From assembly GCA_002682825.1 (NCBI GenBank), contig NOKP01000010.1, positions 1,364,001 through 1,428,000 on the forward strand: 64,000 nucleotides of DNA, given 5' to 3'. The translations under genes were made by a program, and so were the position numbers. This DNA comes from Neonectria sp. B-13 (taxonomy: Eukaryota > Ascomycota > Sordariomycetes > Hypocreales > Nectriaceae). Below, piece after piece: positions 45,392-56,480 of the stretch (positions are counted from its first letter, which is position 1; each line of letters starts with the position of its first letter). The notes under the pieces are model-generated. The model did no database searches. It saw only the letters and a program-made list of their open reading frames with translations, and was not told the origin of the DNA.

Positions 45392-46284
45392 TGGTCAAGC
45401 CTCGACCACTGAAACATATCCCCATCGTTTCTACGTCGTGGGCGTCAAAATCGGGCACCCGGTGAAGCAAAGGGGATGATGCTTTGTTCCTGAATGCCTC
45501 GTGTCGACACGGGCGTTTCTCACGGAGCCCTATGAGTCTTGCAATGGCCTCACGCCCCTTCTTGTCCAAGCCCTTTTTCTTTTACTGCGCCTGGGTGCGC
45601 GTCTCTTGACGACTCAATTGTTTCTGTGTGTTTTACTTAATTTCCGCATTGCGGAGCATTGCTGGCCGACCGTGGCCTGTTTCCGGATTTGGAGTGTTGG
45701 AGAAATGGCGCGTGGGTATTTCACATGTACGGGAAACCAGGTCTCGAATTACGGCGTTAAGAGGGTGACAGAGATGAAATGACAGGGTGGGGCTCGGAGA
45801 AAGACAGTCCTCAGAGACAGAGGCACAACCAGAGGCGCTTCGATGGCTGGAGTAGAGATGTAGAATAGGAGTTGATGAAATGTGAAGACGACACATGGCT
45901 CTCTGAAGCAGTTTTATACGCGGACGCAATTCTCTTGATGGAGTGAAATGTTGAGTAAAAGCACGGTGCATCGCTTTGTCATGAACCCATCTTATACTGC
46001 TTTGATTGCTAAATCATGTCTTCCCCTACTTGGTAAATCTGTCGTCCAAGTCTACTGCTATTCCATGCCTTTGACATGTGGTGCGATATGGTTTGAAAAG
46101 CATGGACGAGGCGAGATGCTCGTATAAAAGCCACGCGCTATAAACGCTTTTCCCTTCTCAGTTCCACGCACACTCCCTCGATTCACGTAGTAAATGTGAA
46201 TCCTTCTCTTCTGTCCTTCCTGATCCCCCTCTTTCTGTCTTATCTCTCATCCATAGGCGACGCCTTATCCACGCAATGCCCAAT
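45392..46284. other. Convergent 3' region between the Hpc2 and GGA genes
   Basis: About 890 bases holding both 3' untranslated regions. No gene was recognised. Confidence 0.4.
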
Positions 46285-48459
46285 TCATGCAATGCTAAAC
46301 TCGGGAACAGCGCCCATCTCGTTGGTCTGCTGACCGGCGATCTTGTAGGCGGCGCGCCAGCGCAGCTTGGCCGAGTCGACCTTTTGGGCGTGGTTGCCGG
46401 CGTGCCAGACCTGGACCTCCTGGGTGATGCCGCGGCTCTGCTTGGGGGCGAGGTCGCGTCCGGTCTGGGCCTGGAGCTGGAGTTCGTAACCCTGGAGGAG
46501 AGGGAGTGTCAGCGAGATGCGATGTCTTGTTATTCCGATCTGTTAGAGACGTATGGAGTTATCTTGGCTTACCTTTGTGACAGCGAGCTGGAAGTGTAGC
46601 TCGCTGATGGGCTGTGCTAGGTTGTTGGTGAAGGCAAATGCGATTGTCATGGAGTTGCTCGTGGGCGGATTTCGTTTGGCGATCATTTCAATGTGGAGGT
46701 TGGTGTTGCTGACGGTGGCACGGTGCTCCTGTGGTTTGCTGGGGGTATCGGGGGGCAGCGCTGACGAGAAGCTCCATTCGTCGTCGTCGTTGGACACGAC
46801 GGCGGGTTGCGGTGGCGGAGGAGCAGGCGAAGCACGCCGCGAGTTGTTCAGGGGCGATGCGAGGGCCGCAAATGGATCGGAGGCGGGCTGCTGCGGAGGC
46901 GGAGGGTGCGCCGACTGCTGCTGGAAGGGGAGCTGGGGGGTGGAGGACTGAGACGCCGGTTGGGAGGTGAAGCCGGCGAACTGGGAGAAGGGTGGAGGAG
47001 GAGTAGGCTGGCTGGAGACGGGCCCCTTGGCGGAGTTGTTCTCGGTTACGGAGGAGAGCAGAGCAGGGCCGGGGATGTCTGCTAGGGCTGTCAGCATACT
47101 AATCTGATCCGATATGTTATGTGCGATTCGCGGAACTCACTCGAATTTGCCCCAAAGCCAAGGGCGATGTTACCGCCCTGCCCAAAGGAGCTTGACTGTC
47201 CGCCGATATCCAGCCCGAGGAGGTCGTTCTCGATGCCTGCGGCCCCGGCAGGCGCAGGGGAACTACTTGAGCCCGCGCCGTTGCTACCGTTGACGCCTGA
47301 GGGCTCGGCATCGAAGTCAATGAGAGACAGTTCGTTGGCGGCACTTGAAGACCCGGCAGCGGCGGTGGTGGAGGACGGGGGAGCACCGGCAGCGACCTTC
47401 TTGGCGGCCTCTATATCACCCTTCTTCATGAACTTGTACCGCTCGACAGTACGGTGTATGCTGTCATTGATCTCCAAGAGCTTCGCCACCGCTTCGTGGT
47501 CATCCGACTCCTCCTCGCACATCTTCTGGATCTTGGGTTGGGCGCTCTGCAGGGCCGCGGCCAGCTCGCTGAAGACGTCGCCGTCCTGCATCTTGTCGCC
47601 CTCCTGGAAAGCCTCTAACCGCTCCTCCAACAGACGTGCCTTGGCCTGGATCTTGCCAACATCCTCGGCGGCCTTTGCGCGGTAATCGGTTTTGGACCGG
47701 GTGTCGTAGCCGGCCATGATCTTCATGAGGCGATTGGCCTCTTGCAGGTCCTCGGGGGCTCCGCGTCGGATGAGTTCCTGGAGCTTAGCTGACTGCGCCT
47801 CACGCTCCTCCTCCTCCATCTCCTCGGCAGATTTCAGGTTCTGGAGGGAACGAGGTCAGTATGGGGATACATTTAATTGTACATGTGTATAGGTGGGGTC
47901 TGAGCACACTTACATCGCTGGGGTTGAGGACGGCGGCATCCTCGATGCGCACCTCTGGGAAGACGTAGCCCTTGTAGCTTAGCAGGCGGTGCATATCCCG
48001 GATGAAGCCCAGATCCTCCTTGTACCTGCTCGTGTCGCATATGGTCCCCCGCCACTCCTCGATGGCCTCGAGGATCTTCATCTGGACGCGGGTGGAGCGA
48101 ATGGGCGGGCGCTCGGGGAAGCGCCTGACGAGCTCATTGAGGAACTCCTTGGTGCTGATTTGCAGGTGGAAGGGATAGCCGCAGTTCTTAACGCAGATGT
48201 CGAGGAGGTTGATGGCGAGGAGGGCGACGTTGGGGTTGCGATGGTTGATGTAGCTGACGATGGCGGTGGCAGCCTCGCGCGGGGCGCTCCCCTTCTTGGA
48301 GTTGATGAGGTCGGAGATCTCGAGGTTGAGGGCGAGGTTGGGCTCGAAGTTCTCGGGGCTGCAGGCGGCCTGGATGAAGCGCTGGAGCTGGGACGGAGTG
48401 CGGCCTCCATACTCACCCCAGCGGTCGCGGGCGGCGGCGCGGGCAGCTGCGGCTTCCAT
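46285..48459 (-). CDS. gga: GGA-type clathrin adaptor (VHS-GAT-GAE protein)
   Basis: Four exons are read: 48459-47914, 47840-47141, 47078-46573 and 46491-46285, giving 652 residues. The VHS domain spans about 10-150 (LQRFIQAACSPENFEPNLALNLEISDLI, VALLAINLLDICVKNCGYPFHLQI). The GAT domain follows, about 190-340 (ARLLEERLEAFQ, KLLEINDSIHRTVERY). A linker holds acidic/Leu clathrin-box-like runs (ELSLIDFDAE, NDLLGLDI) and poly-Pro/Gln. The gamma-adaptin ear domain is at about 535-652 (SNSMTIAFAFTNNLAQPISELHFQLAVTK, then GYELQLQAQTGRDLAP and QVWHAGNH). GGAs are Arf-recruited adaptors for trans-Golgi to endosome sorting, as in yeast Gga1/Gga2. The exon-3 acceptor is a tandem CTAGCAG, so one extra residue may be included. 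Confidence 0.94.
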
Positions 48460-49655
48460 GGCGGAGCGGCGACGTATGCGGTATGGGACCGACGAGGCGG
48501 GATAGGAGCGAGGTGCGATGAAGGGTGTGAGGCGATCACCGTCGAGCGAGCCGGCGGAAAGCTGGAGGAGAGAGAGGGAGGGAGGGAGGGAGGAAGAAAG
48601 AGAGAGAGAGAGAGCGGGTGAGCTGTGGAGGGAGCGGGGCGGATAGACAGGGGGGGAAGAGACGGGCGGAGCTCTACTTCGTAGGGCGAGGAAGAGGGCG
48701 AGGAAGATGGCGAGAGGTCGATTTGGAGATCAAGTAGACAGCATCCAGCTTGAAATATTCAAGAAGAAAAGAGAATCGCAGTGAACGCACACGGGTGAGC
48801 AATGGCGTTGTACAGTTGCTGGCCCGTCCACTGGTGGTGCTGCTGCAGCCTGCGGTATAGAGCCTGTAGCCGGTAGCCTGTAGCCTGTAGTCCGTCGCCT
48901 GTACTCCGGACACGCTGGTTGCTGTGAAAGAGGCCAGCAAGTAATAGCGTGTTGTTGGCGACGGATTGCCTTAGTTCCTGAGCAAGGTATCCAGCCGCGA
49001 ATCCGGTTTAGCGTGTTTGCCCCTCCCTTTCACGGAGGAGGATCGGGAATGACTAAGCAGCGGGACCCAGGAAACCTGTCAAAACATCATGATGTGCTTT
49101 CCTGCGCCACGGAGCGAAGTGGCTGATGACAGCTCATTGTTGACTTGAGGCTTGAAGATGCCATGAAGTCATTGTTGATACTGATAACACTGGTCGCTAA
49201 TATGTAGTTGAGCCAGACTTATATCTAACTCTCTGGAAATCATCAGTTTCTGTGTTCTGCTTCATCACTTTGAGGCTGCCTAAAGATGACCTTTTCGCGC
49301 TGCATTTCAAGTATTCTACGGAGTAATTATATGTTTGTCGTTTAGCGCAGCGGGTTGCGCCCGACCACAGAGCTGAGCCGGGATCAGCATCCTGATTCTT
49401 TACTAGCATTATTGCTGGCAGCATAATGCCACAGCCCATCCGTTTCATCATATATGTGGGCATTCAACCTGCCTACCTTGTGAGGCGCAGCAGTTAGGCT
49501 GTCAGCTTGCTTGCCGCCATCTGCACCCTCATAACTAGTCGATGATCCCCAGTCACCCCAAGAAACCCAGGCTTCAACATCAGCGTCAGAGTCTGTTCAC
49601 CCAGCGAGTACTCGAAACAGAAATTACATCTGGTGGGCACGGAAATAAATCCACA
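48460..49655. other. Divergent region between GGA and the four-helix protein genes
   Basis: Contains the GGA promoter with its CT-rich leader and the promoter of the gene at 49656. A near-repeat of CGGTAGCCTGTAGCCTGTAG lies near 48870-48890. No gene was seen. Confidence 0.4.
48571..48614 (-). repeat. GA/CT microsatellite tract in the GGA leader
   Basis: A pure-purine run on the top strand (GAGAG, then GGGA and AGAGAGAGAG units) lies about 110 bases upstream of the GGA start. It would be a CT-rich tract in that gene's 5' leader or promoter, a common fungal core-promoter feature. Confidence 0.75.
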
Positions 49656-50791
49656 ATGACGACACCTCAACCCAATACACAGGAGACAGGCACACAAACA
49701 TTTAACAGACAGGAGGCAAGCACGCAGACACCGGAGACAAGCCTACAGCAGACATGCACACCAGAGACAAGCACACCGGAGACAAGCACACCGGGGACGA
49801 GCACAGATAAACCACCGAAGACGCAGTTGGCCAGGTTGTTTCTGATCCCGTTCGTCACCCGCTTCTTGCTTCACATCCCCACTGCCATGGTGGGCGCCTG
49901 GTCTATCTCGATATATGGCGATGCCTCGTTCTGGGGCGATGACTTTAGTGCGGCTCCAAACTGCCTACGTCATTTTCAGGCCGCCCGGGGAACCGGGATT
50001 GTGGTATGTTGACCGATGTTTACACAAGGCGGAGGAATGACACTCTGACTCTGACTCCGTCTAGGCCTTCATCGCATTTGCCTGGAACTTCTTCCAGTTC
50101 ATCCCATCGGCCATGGTCCAGGGACTGGCTCAAGGGATCATTGGCGTCGTTGATACGGCCTTGGTCTTAGGGCTCTTCATTGGCGCCATGGTGCAGGCAG
50201 CCTTTCTTCCACAGACCTGTGATGGCTGCTCTGTTTCGAAATCATTCGGGGGCACCGGAGGCACCATGCATACCGATCTTAGTGACTGGTGTGGTGACCT
50301 GACCTCGACCATGAAGTTAACTATTGGAGTCGCGTAAGTCGTCCATCCAATTGGTACCCCATATGGCACTTATGATCTGCCACTGACGCCATGTGACGGA
50401 GAGCAGATGCCTATACTCGGTTTGTGCTGTTGCGAATCTGTGGCTTGGCTTTAGCAAAGCCCGAAGAGATGCGAAGCTGGAGCAGTCTACTCCAACCGAC
50501 CTGTGGATAATCAACAAGGTCTCCATCATCACACTACCAGCCGGGAGATTAATCGGGAGGTGTGTATCAGGGGCGCGGGGCTTGTTAGGTAAGAAGGATG
50601 TCCATAGGGCTGGAGCAGGAAAGACGTTCGAGTCATTTGAGAACGAGTCGACCGCGGCAGTAGAAGAGACGATTGGATTGATGCATCAGAAACGGGACGA
50701 CGACGATGACACTGAATTGTACAGCTTGAGTCGCTTGTCGGGGGAGACTGAAGACGGGTCTGGGCTCTCGAGGATGACCAGTACTAAGTGA
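49656..50791 (+). CDS. Putative four-transmembrane (MARVEL-like) membrane protein, function unknown
   Basis: Three exons (49656-50003, 50065-50333, 50407-50791) with GTATGT and GTAAGT donors give 333 residues. I do not recognise a named family. The N-terminus is a Thr/Glu/Gln-rich tail with short tandem units (CTPETSTPETSTPGTST). Four hydrophobic segments follow: LARLFLIPFVTRFLLHI, AFIAFAWNFFQFIPSAMV, VVDTALVLGLFIGAMVQAAF and MKLTIGVACLYSVCAVANLW. The loop before the fourth has paired Cys (TCDGCS) and another Cys (DWCGD). The C-terminus is acidic (KRDDDDDTE). Spacing resembles MARVEL-type proteins of eisosomes and plasma membrane. ATG 49656 was chosen over 49542 for its A at -3; the longer form would add 38 residues. 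Confidence 0.75.
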
Positions 50792-51100
50792 GTAAGGAAG
50801 GAAGGTCTTGGATTTACAGAGGGTATATGCTCCTCCGTATATATTCCGTAGGTACTACCTCTAGTCCGTTGTGGCGTTTCTCGCAAGCCACAGTAAAATA
50901 ACCTTTCAGGGACTGTGTGCCCCTCCATATTCATCAACCCCCACTACTCCGTAATTCCTACGCTTCTCAGTCAACATTCTTCCTCCCGAAAAGTCTACAA
51001 CTCACCCATCATCGCTGTTCCACCTTTCGCGAGCACGCAATAGACCCAAATCCCCATCGACTGGACTTACACTGTAACTTTGACTCTAAACACTACAGAA
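50792..51100. other. Short spacer and TSR3 leader
   Basis: About 310 bases between two same-strand genes, with a CA/CT-rich stretch leading into the TSR3 start. No gene is supported. Confidence 0.4.
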
Positions 51101-52312
51101 ATGGTCCGCCACAAGAAGGACAACTTCAGGGGAAAACGTGGTGGCACCTACGGCCCCCCGCGATCTCGAGGACCCCTCGGCAACGACGACGATGACGCCT
51201 CCGGATCTCGAAGACGTCCGGCCTTCAAGGCGGCCTGCTGGGACCTCGGACACTGCGACCCCAAGCGTTGCTCCGGCAAGAAACTCATGAAGCTCGGCAT
51301 GATGCGCGACCTGCACCTCGGCCAACGCCACAACGGCGTCATCATCACCCCCAACGGCAAGCAGGTCGTCTCGCCCGCCGACCGCGAGCTCATGGACCAG
51401 TTCGGCGCCGCCGTCGTCGAGTGCTCCTGGGCCCGAACCCAAGAGATCCAGTGGAACAAAGTCGGCGGCAAGTGCGAGCGCCTGCTGCCCTACCTCGTCG
51501 CCGCCAACTCCGTCAACTACGGCAAGCCCTGGCGCCTCAACTGCGTCGAGGCCCTCGCCGCCGCCTTCGCCATCTGCGGCCACCTGGACTGGGCCGAGCA
51601 GATCCTCGAGCCCTTCTCCTACGGGCCTTCCTTCCTCGAGATCAACTCCACCATTCTCAAGCGCTACGCCGCCTGTGCCGATGCCGCCGAGATCAAGAAG
51701 ACGGAGGAGGAGTGGATGGAGCAGCTGGAGAGGGAGTACGCCGAGAGCCGGGAGGAGGGCGAGGACGATATGTGGACCAGAGGCAACACCAACCGAAGTC
51801 GGATAGGACCTTCCGATGACGAAGACGACGAAGACGACTCGGACAACGATGATGAAGCACAGGGCAGTGACGCGGAGAGCATAGACGGCATATACCTGGG
51901 CAAGAAGCCCGCGAAGGCCGCCAAACCAGCCGACCAAGACGACTCGGACGAACAAGACAAAGACCCCTTCGCAATATCCGACGACTCAGACGACGAAGCC
52001 GCCATGGCCGAAATCCGCCGCAAAGTCCTCGCCTCCAAGACCTTCTCCAACGCCGCCCCCGAAGACTCCCGCAAGAAACCCGCCACCATCCCCAACCCGC
52101 AGCAGCGCCTCAAGCCCGCCTCCGACGTGGAGCCCGACTCGGACAACGGCGACGAAGACGACGAAGAGGACGACGAGTTTGACAACATCATTTCCGCCAC
52201 GCCCGTCACCGACCGCATCGGGCTCGCCAAGCTGGAGAAGGAGCGCGAGCGCGCTGCCATCACGACCAAGACCTTCTCGGCGAGTTTCACGTCGGCGCCT
52301 GGGAGGGGTTGA
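51101..52312 (+). CDS. TSR3: Tsr3, 18S rRNA aminocarboxypropyltransferase
   Basis: A single-exon, 403-residue protein. Tsr3 transfers the 3-amino-3-carboxypropyl group from S-adenosylmethionine to the hypermodified m1acp3-pseudouridine of 18S rRNA, late in 40S maturation in the cytoplasm. The RLI-like N-terminal part shows AACWDLGHCDPKRCSGKKL, and the DUF367 core follows: ECSWARTQEIQWNKVGG, ERLLPYLVAANSVNYGKPW and LNCVEALAAAFAICG. These are the family's SAM- and RNA-binding blocks. The core ends near residue 210. The rest is a long, very acidic tail (SDDEDDEDDSDNDDEAQGSD and later DEDDEEDDE). Such tails are common in fungal orthologues, and this one is on the long side. It is convergent with the mitochondrial IF-2 gene. 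Confidence 0.95.
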   Translation: MVRHKKDNFRGKRGGTYGPPRSRGPLGNDDDDASGSRRRPAFKAACWDLGHCDPKRCSGKKLMKLGMMRDLHLGQRHNGVIITPNGKQVVSPADRELMDQFGAAVVECSWARTQEIQWNKVGGKCERLLPYLVAANSVNYGKPWRLNCVEALAAAFAICGHLDWAEQILEPFSYGPSFLEINSTILKRYAACADAAEIKKTEEEWMEQLEREYAESREEGEDDMWTRGNTNRSRIGPSDDEDDEDDSDNDDEAQGSDAESIDGIYLGKKPAKAAKPADQDDSDEQDKDPFAISDDSDDEAAMAEIRRKVLASKTFSNAAPEDSRKKPATIPNPQQRLKPASDVEPDSDNGDEDDEEDDEFDNIISATPVTDRIGLAKLEKERERAAITTKTFSASFTSAPGRG

Positions 52313-52726
52313 CGTCTGAGAGAGAGGTAGGTGAGGAATGCTAGACCGGGGCCTCTTGAGGGCTTAATGAAGAGTTCAAAGAGCCCATTTAGTTTCTGCC
52401 CTGGTGAAGTAACACGTAGAGATGCCTGTCTTGAGGCGAGTGCGCTGCTCGGCACATGTTGTATTTCATCCCTCCAACGAGTATAGTCCAGGAATACACA
52501 TTGTACCTGTATTGAGATTGGTTTATATGGTCTACACCAAGTTGCTCCTTGAGCTGATGCTGTCCTCATCCCGTCGTAGCCTACAAATACACCATTTCTT
52601 CTTGATACAGTTCATACATGCCGGGCACACGGCGAAAACAAGCCGGCCTCGTTATCACCCAACCCGGCGACCACCATGCCTTCTTCCCGCATTCCTTTTC
52701 GTACAGTTCCTGTTCTCTTGCTGTTC
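52313..52726. other. Convergent 3' region between the TSR3 and mitochondrial IF-2 genes
   Basis: About 410 bases holding both 3' untranslated regions. No gene was seen. Confidence 0.4.
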
Positions 52727-55700
52727 TTACAAGTGTCGCTTCTCCTTGACCTCTTCGTATGTCTGGATCTGGTCGTCGATATGCACATCCTGGAAGCCCT
52801 CGAAGCCGATACCGCACTCGGTGCCCTTACCCATCTCCATAACGTCCTTCTTGACGTGCTTGAGCGTGTTGATTTTGCCTGATAGGAGCTAAGGTTAGAG
52901 AGGAAATCTTTGTTTAGGAAAGGGATAACCGGAAACTTACCGTCGAAGATGACCTTGCCGCGGCGAAGCACCTTGACCATGGACGTCCGCTTGATGGCGC
53001 CGTTGCGGATCTTACAACCGGCAATGTTCTGGCTGACACGCTTCTTGAGGTTGATGGCAAAGACCTGCAGGATGTCGGCCTCGCCGAGGACGCGGTGGGT
53101 GACGATCTGCGGCAGGAGCTCCGACAGCGCGTCCTTGACCTCGTCGGCGACGTGGTAGATGACGCTGTGGTCGATGATGCGCACCTTGTTCTCGCTGGCG
53201 CGCTGGCGGATGTGCGGCTGGATGGCGTTGTTGAAGTTGACAATGACGCTGTTGGACGTGGCGGCGTGGTCGACGTCGTACTCGGAGATGGGGCCGACTG
53301 ACGAGCGCAGTATCTTGGTCTGCACCTCGTGGTTGCCGATCTCCTGGACCGTGTTGTTGACGGCCTCGACGGAGCCGGCCACATCGGCCTTGACGATGAC
53401 GTTCTGGTAGATGATGCCGGGCTCGGCGACGTCGACGGGGGCTTCGACTGCACCCGCCTCGGTGGCGGCGGCGGCTGCCTCCTCCGCAGCGGCCTTCTCT
53501 CGGAGCCGCTGCTCGTGCTCGACGAGCTGAGCGGAACTCTCCTCTCGCTCGGCCATCTCCTGCCGATATTCGATGGCCGTCTTGGCCTTGCCCTCGTCCG
53601 GCGACTGGAGGACTCGCTCTCCGGCCTCGGGCAGATCGCGCCAGCCAAGTACCTCAACTGGTGTTCCGGGGGGAGCCTCGGGTATCTCGATACCAGCCTC
53701 GTTGCGCAGCACACGGACCTTGGCCCATGTCTTGCCGGCCACAATGTAGTCGCCCAGGCGAATGGTTCCTCGTTTGACGAGCACCGAGGCCGACTTGCCG
53801 ACCTGCTTGATACTGGACTCCAGAACCCATCCCTCGGCCATGCCGTCAGTCTCAGAGCGAACATCGAGCATTTCAGCGAGAGTGACAATGTTCTCCTCGA
53901 GATCTTCCATGCCCTTGCCAGTCTTGCCGCTGACGCAGACAACCTGGACATCACCTCCGTAATCTTCAATCTCGACTCCGTGACGAGCAAGATCCGCCTT
54001 GACCTGTTCGACCCGAGCATCCTCTTTGTCAATCTTGTTGATCGCCACGATGATGGGAACCTTGGCCGACGTGGCATGCTTCAGCGCCTCGATGGTTTGG
54101 GGCATGACGCTGTCATCGGCAGCCACCACCAAGACAACGATATCCGTCACATTAGCACCTCGTTGACGCATGGACAGAAACGCCGCGTGGCCTGGGGTAT
54201 CGAGGAAGGTGATTTGCTTCCCGGACGACATGTTGACGACGAACGCGCCAATGTGCTGCGTAATGCCGCCATGCTCCCCGGCGGCGATTGAGGACTTCCT
54301 CAGCCAGTCCAAGAGGGTGGTTTTGCCATGATCGACGTGGCCCATGATGGTGACGACGGGGGGACGAGCCGGGAGCGTGGACGGATCCTCTGGAACGGGT
54401 CGAGGCCGCAGATCACGCTTTGAACCCGTGTCGATGGTCGGCTCCAGTCCGTACTCCATGGCAACAAGACCAGCCGTGTCTCCAGTCATGATAGTGTCCT
54501 CGGTGATGTCTTCGAATCCCATATTCGCCAGGTCGCGCAGGAAGTTGGGGACCGGGAACCGTAGAGCATGGGCCAAATTGGAGATGCTGATGTACTCGGG
54601 GAGGAAGATCTGGACTGCCTGCTCCTCGACCTGCTCACCAGAACGTCTCCGGGCATCCTTATCAGCCTTCCGGCGTTGCCTTGCCTCCCACTTCTGCATG
54701 GCCTCGTCGTCCCAATCCTCATCTTCATCTTGGCGTCTCCGCTGGTTCTTCTGGCGCTTGTCCTTCTTGTCCCCTCCTTTGGCAAACTCCTCCTCTTCCT
54801 CTTCAAATCTTGATTTCCGTCGTGGCTGGGACTGGTCCTCGGACCAGGGAGCGTCGGGTTTCGACGCTTCAAATGAGCCGAACTTGCCCTGCACTTGTGA
54901 TCCTGTGGCAGATTTGTTGCCCGGTCTTCGACTTTCTTGGGCAGCCATTTTCTTGCCACGGAAGCCGGTAACTCTGTTCTCGAGAGCTTCCCAAAAGTCG
55001 CCCTCTCCCTTGGTCGAGCTTTTAGTCGCCTCTTCCGCATCACTCCGCCGCGAGCGCTTGAGTTGACCCCAGACTTCAGATCCGCCAGCGCTCTTAGCTG
55101 CTTTGGGTTGTTTTTGAGGGGTCGCCTTCTTCTGAGCCGGAACTTCTGTGTCTACTCTGCGAGCGCTGAAGGCGCCCCAGGGAGCGTGCTTCGGCGTAGA
55201 CGATGTCTGAGAGGTTTGGGCTTTGGCGGGCTGGCTTTGAGACCAAGCCGATGGTGTCGCCACCGGACCAGGGTTCCGGTCGATCTTGAATGCCTCGGCA
55301 AGCAATGAACTCGACAACGGACCGGATTGCGACTTGGATGTGTTTTCCTCAGGCCACATGTCATTGTTCTTCGATCGGTTGGGTCGCTTATTGTTGTTCT
55401 TTTTCGAGGATGCGTTGTTCGGGGCACCGTTGGGAGTATTCGCGTTGCGAGCCGGTTTCGGTGACGACTTGGCGGGGGCCAGGCCCATCTTTTGTCGAGC
55501 TTCCCGCTCGTGGGGAAGAAGCGCATTGGGCTTGGAAGGGTTGTTCTGGGTCGCTGGGGGAGTGCTCGCAAAGGAACCAAGAGATCCTAGCCCAGTGCCA
55601 AACCCTCCTCCCGGGAAGCCTCCCGGTCGCGAGGGGCTCCCATTATCGTTCGGCCCGCGTAGCGAGGAGCTCGTCGACAGAGCACGTACGCCAAATGACT

Positions 55701-55927
55701 GCGACCCGAGATATCTCAACCGATCCGAGGTCCCCAGAGGAGTTGTTGAGCCTGCGCCGGTCGAAAAGCGGCCATTTCTGAGCTGTCCTTCCCTCGGCGA
55801 GAGCTTGTGTCGGCAGAAAGCGCATACATAGGGATTGCAGCGCTCCTATAAACCCGTGTCAGTCAATTGAGGTTAAACAATCGGCAAAAGGGAAATCGCT
55901 GACCTGTAACGTGCGAGCTCTCAACAT
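52727..55927 (-). CDS. IFM1: Mitochondrial translation initiation factor IF-2
   Basis: Exons 55927-55904 (MLRARTLQ), 55845-52941 and 52878-52727 give 1026 residues. The last joint restores the IF-2 C-terminal domain end ([21 protein letters not shown], ending KEKRHL). The first joins MLRARTLQ to [20 protein letters not shown]. An extended basic leader ([23 protein letters not shown] region) is consistent with mitochondrial import. Then comes a 350-residue charged, repetitive region. The IF-2 N-region ([23 protein letters not shown]) precedes the GTPase: G1 [13 protein letters not shown]3 DTPGHAAF, G4 NKID, G5 near VSGKTGKG. Domains II to IV follow ([22 protein letters not shown]). The protein places formyl-Met-tRNA on the mitochondrial small subunit. 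The N-terminal Cys cluster (CX4CX2C) is an unusual extra. Confidence 0.93.
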
Positions 55928-56480
55928 TGCCGCGACGGGGGATTGCCAGACCTAGAGTGAGCGTCTGACATGGACTCGATAGTCGTTGTAATGCTCGGTT
56001 TCGGCAACACTCATCATGTGTGGAGTTGAACATTTTCGGTCCAGAGAGCTCTCGGCGCCGGGATTGTCCGCCACAGCGGGCGGCGAATAGCAGGTGTGGC
56101 TTAATAACGGGTTGGAGCGGTGCGCCACGGAGGCAGATGCCAGAATGCATCCAGTACTCGTGGCAATGAAGACATTGCATGGCGAGGATGGATGGAAGAA
56201 AGTAAAATTTTAAACCCGCCTTGAAAATAGATCGTGTGTGTATTGAATAACTCATTGCAAAAATAGGAACAGTCATTCGATTCGTAGGCGACTTACAATG
56301 GCTGCACAAGGGTGGCTAACGACAGCTATTTTTGTCAGTGGAGCTACGACAAGCCGCCTGCCTCAGTCTCCACTCAAGAACACATATCCAAACTACAACT
56401 CATCTCATAGACACTCGACTCTCGAACGCATTGCCTGCAACATTTCTGACTGACGATTCCAAATCGGCCCCCCCTCAAGC
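55928..56480. promoter_or_regulatory. Divergent promoter of IFM1 and the 344-residue protein gene
   Basis: A 553-base gap between divergent start codons. No repeat or clear box was found. Confidence 0.4.
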
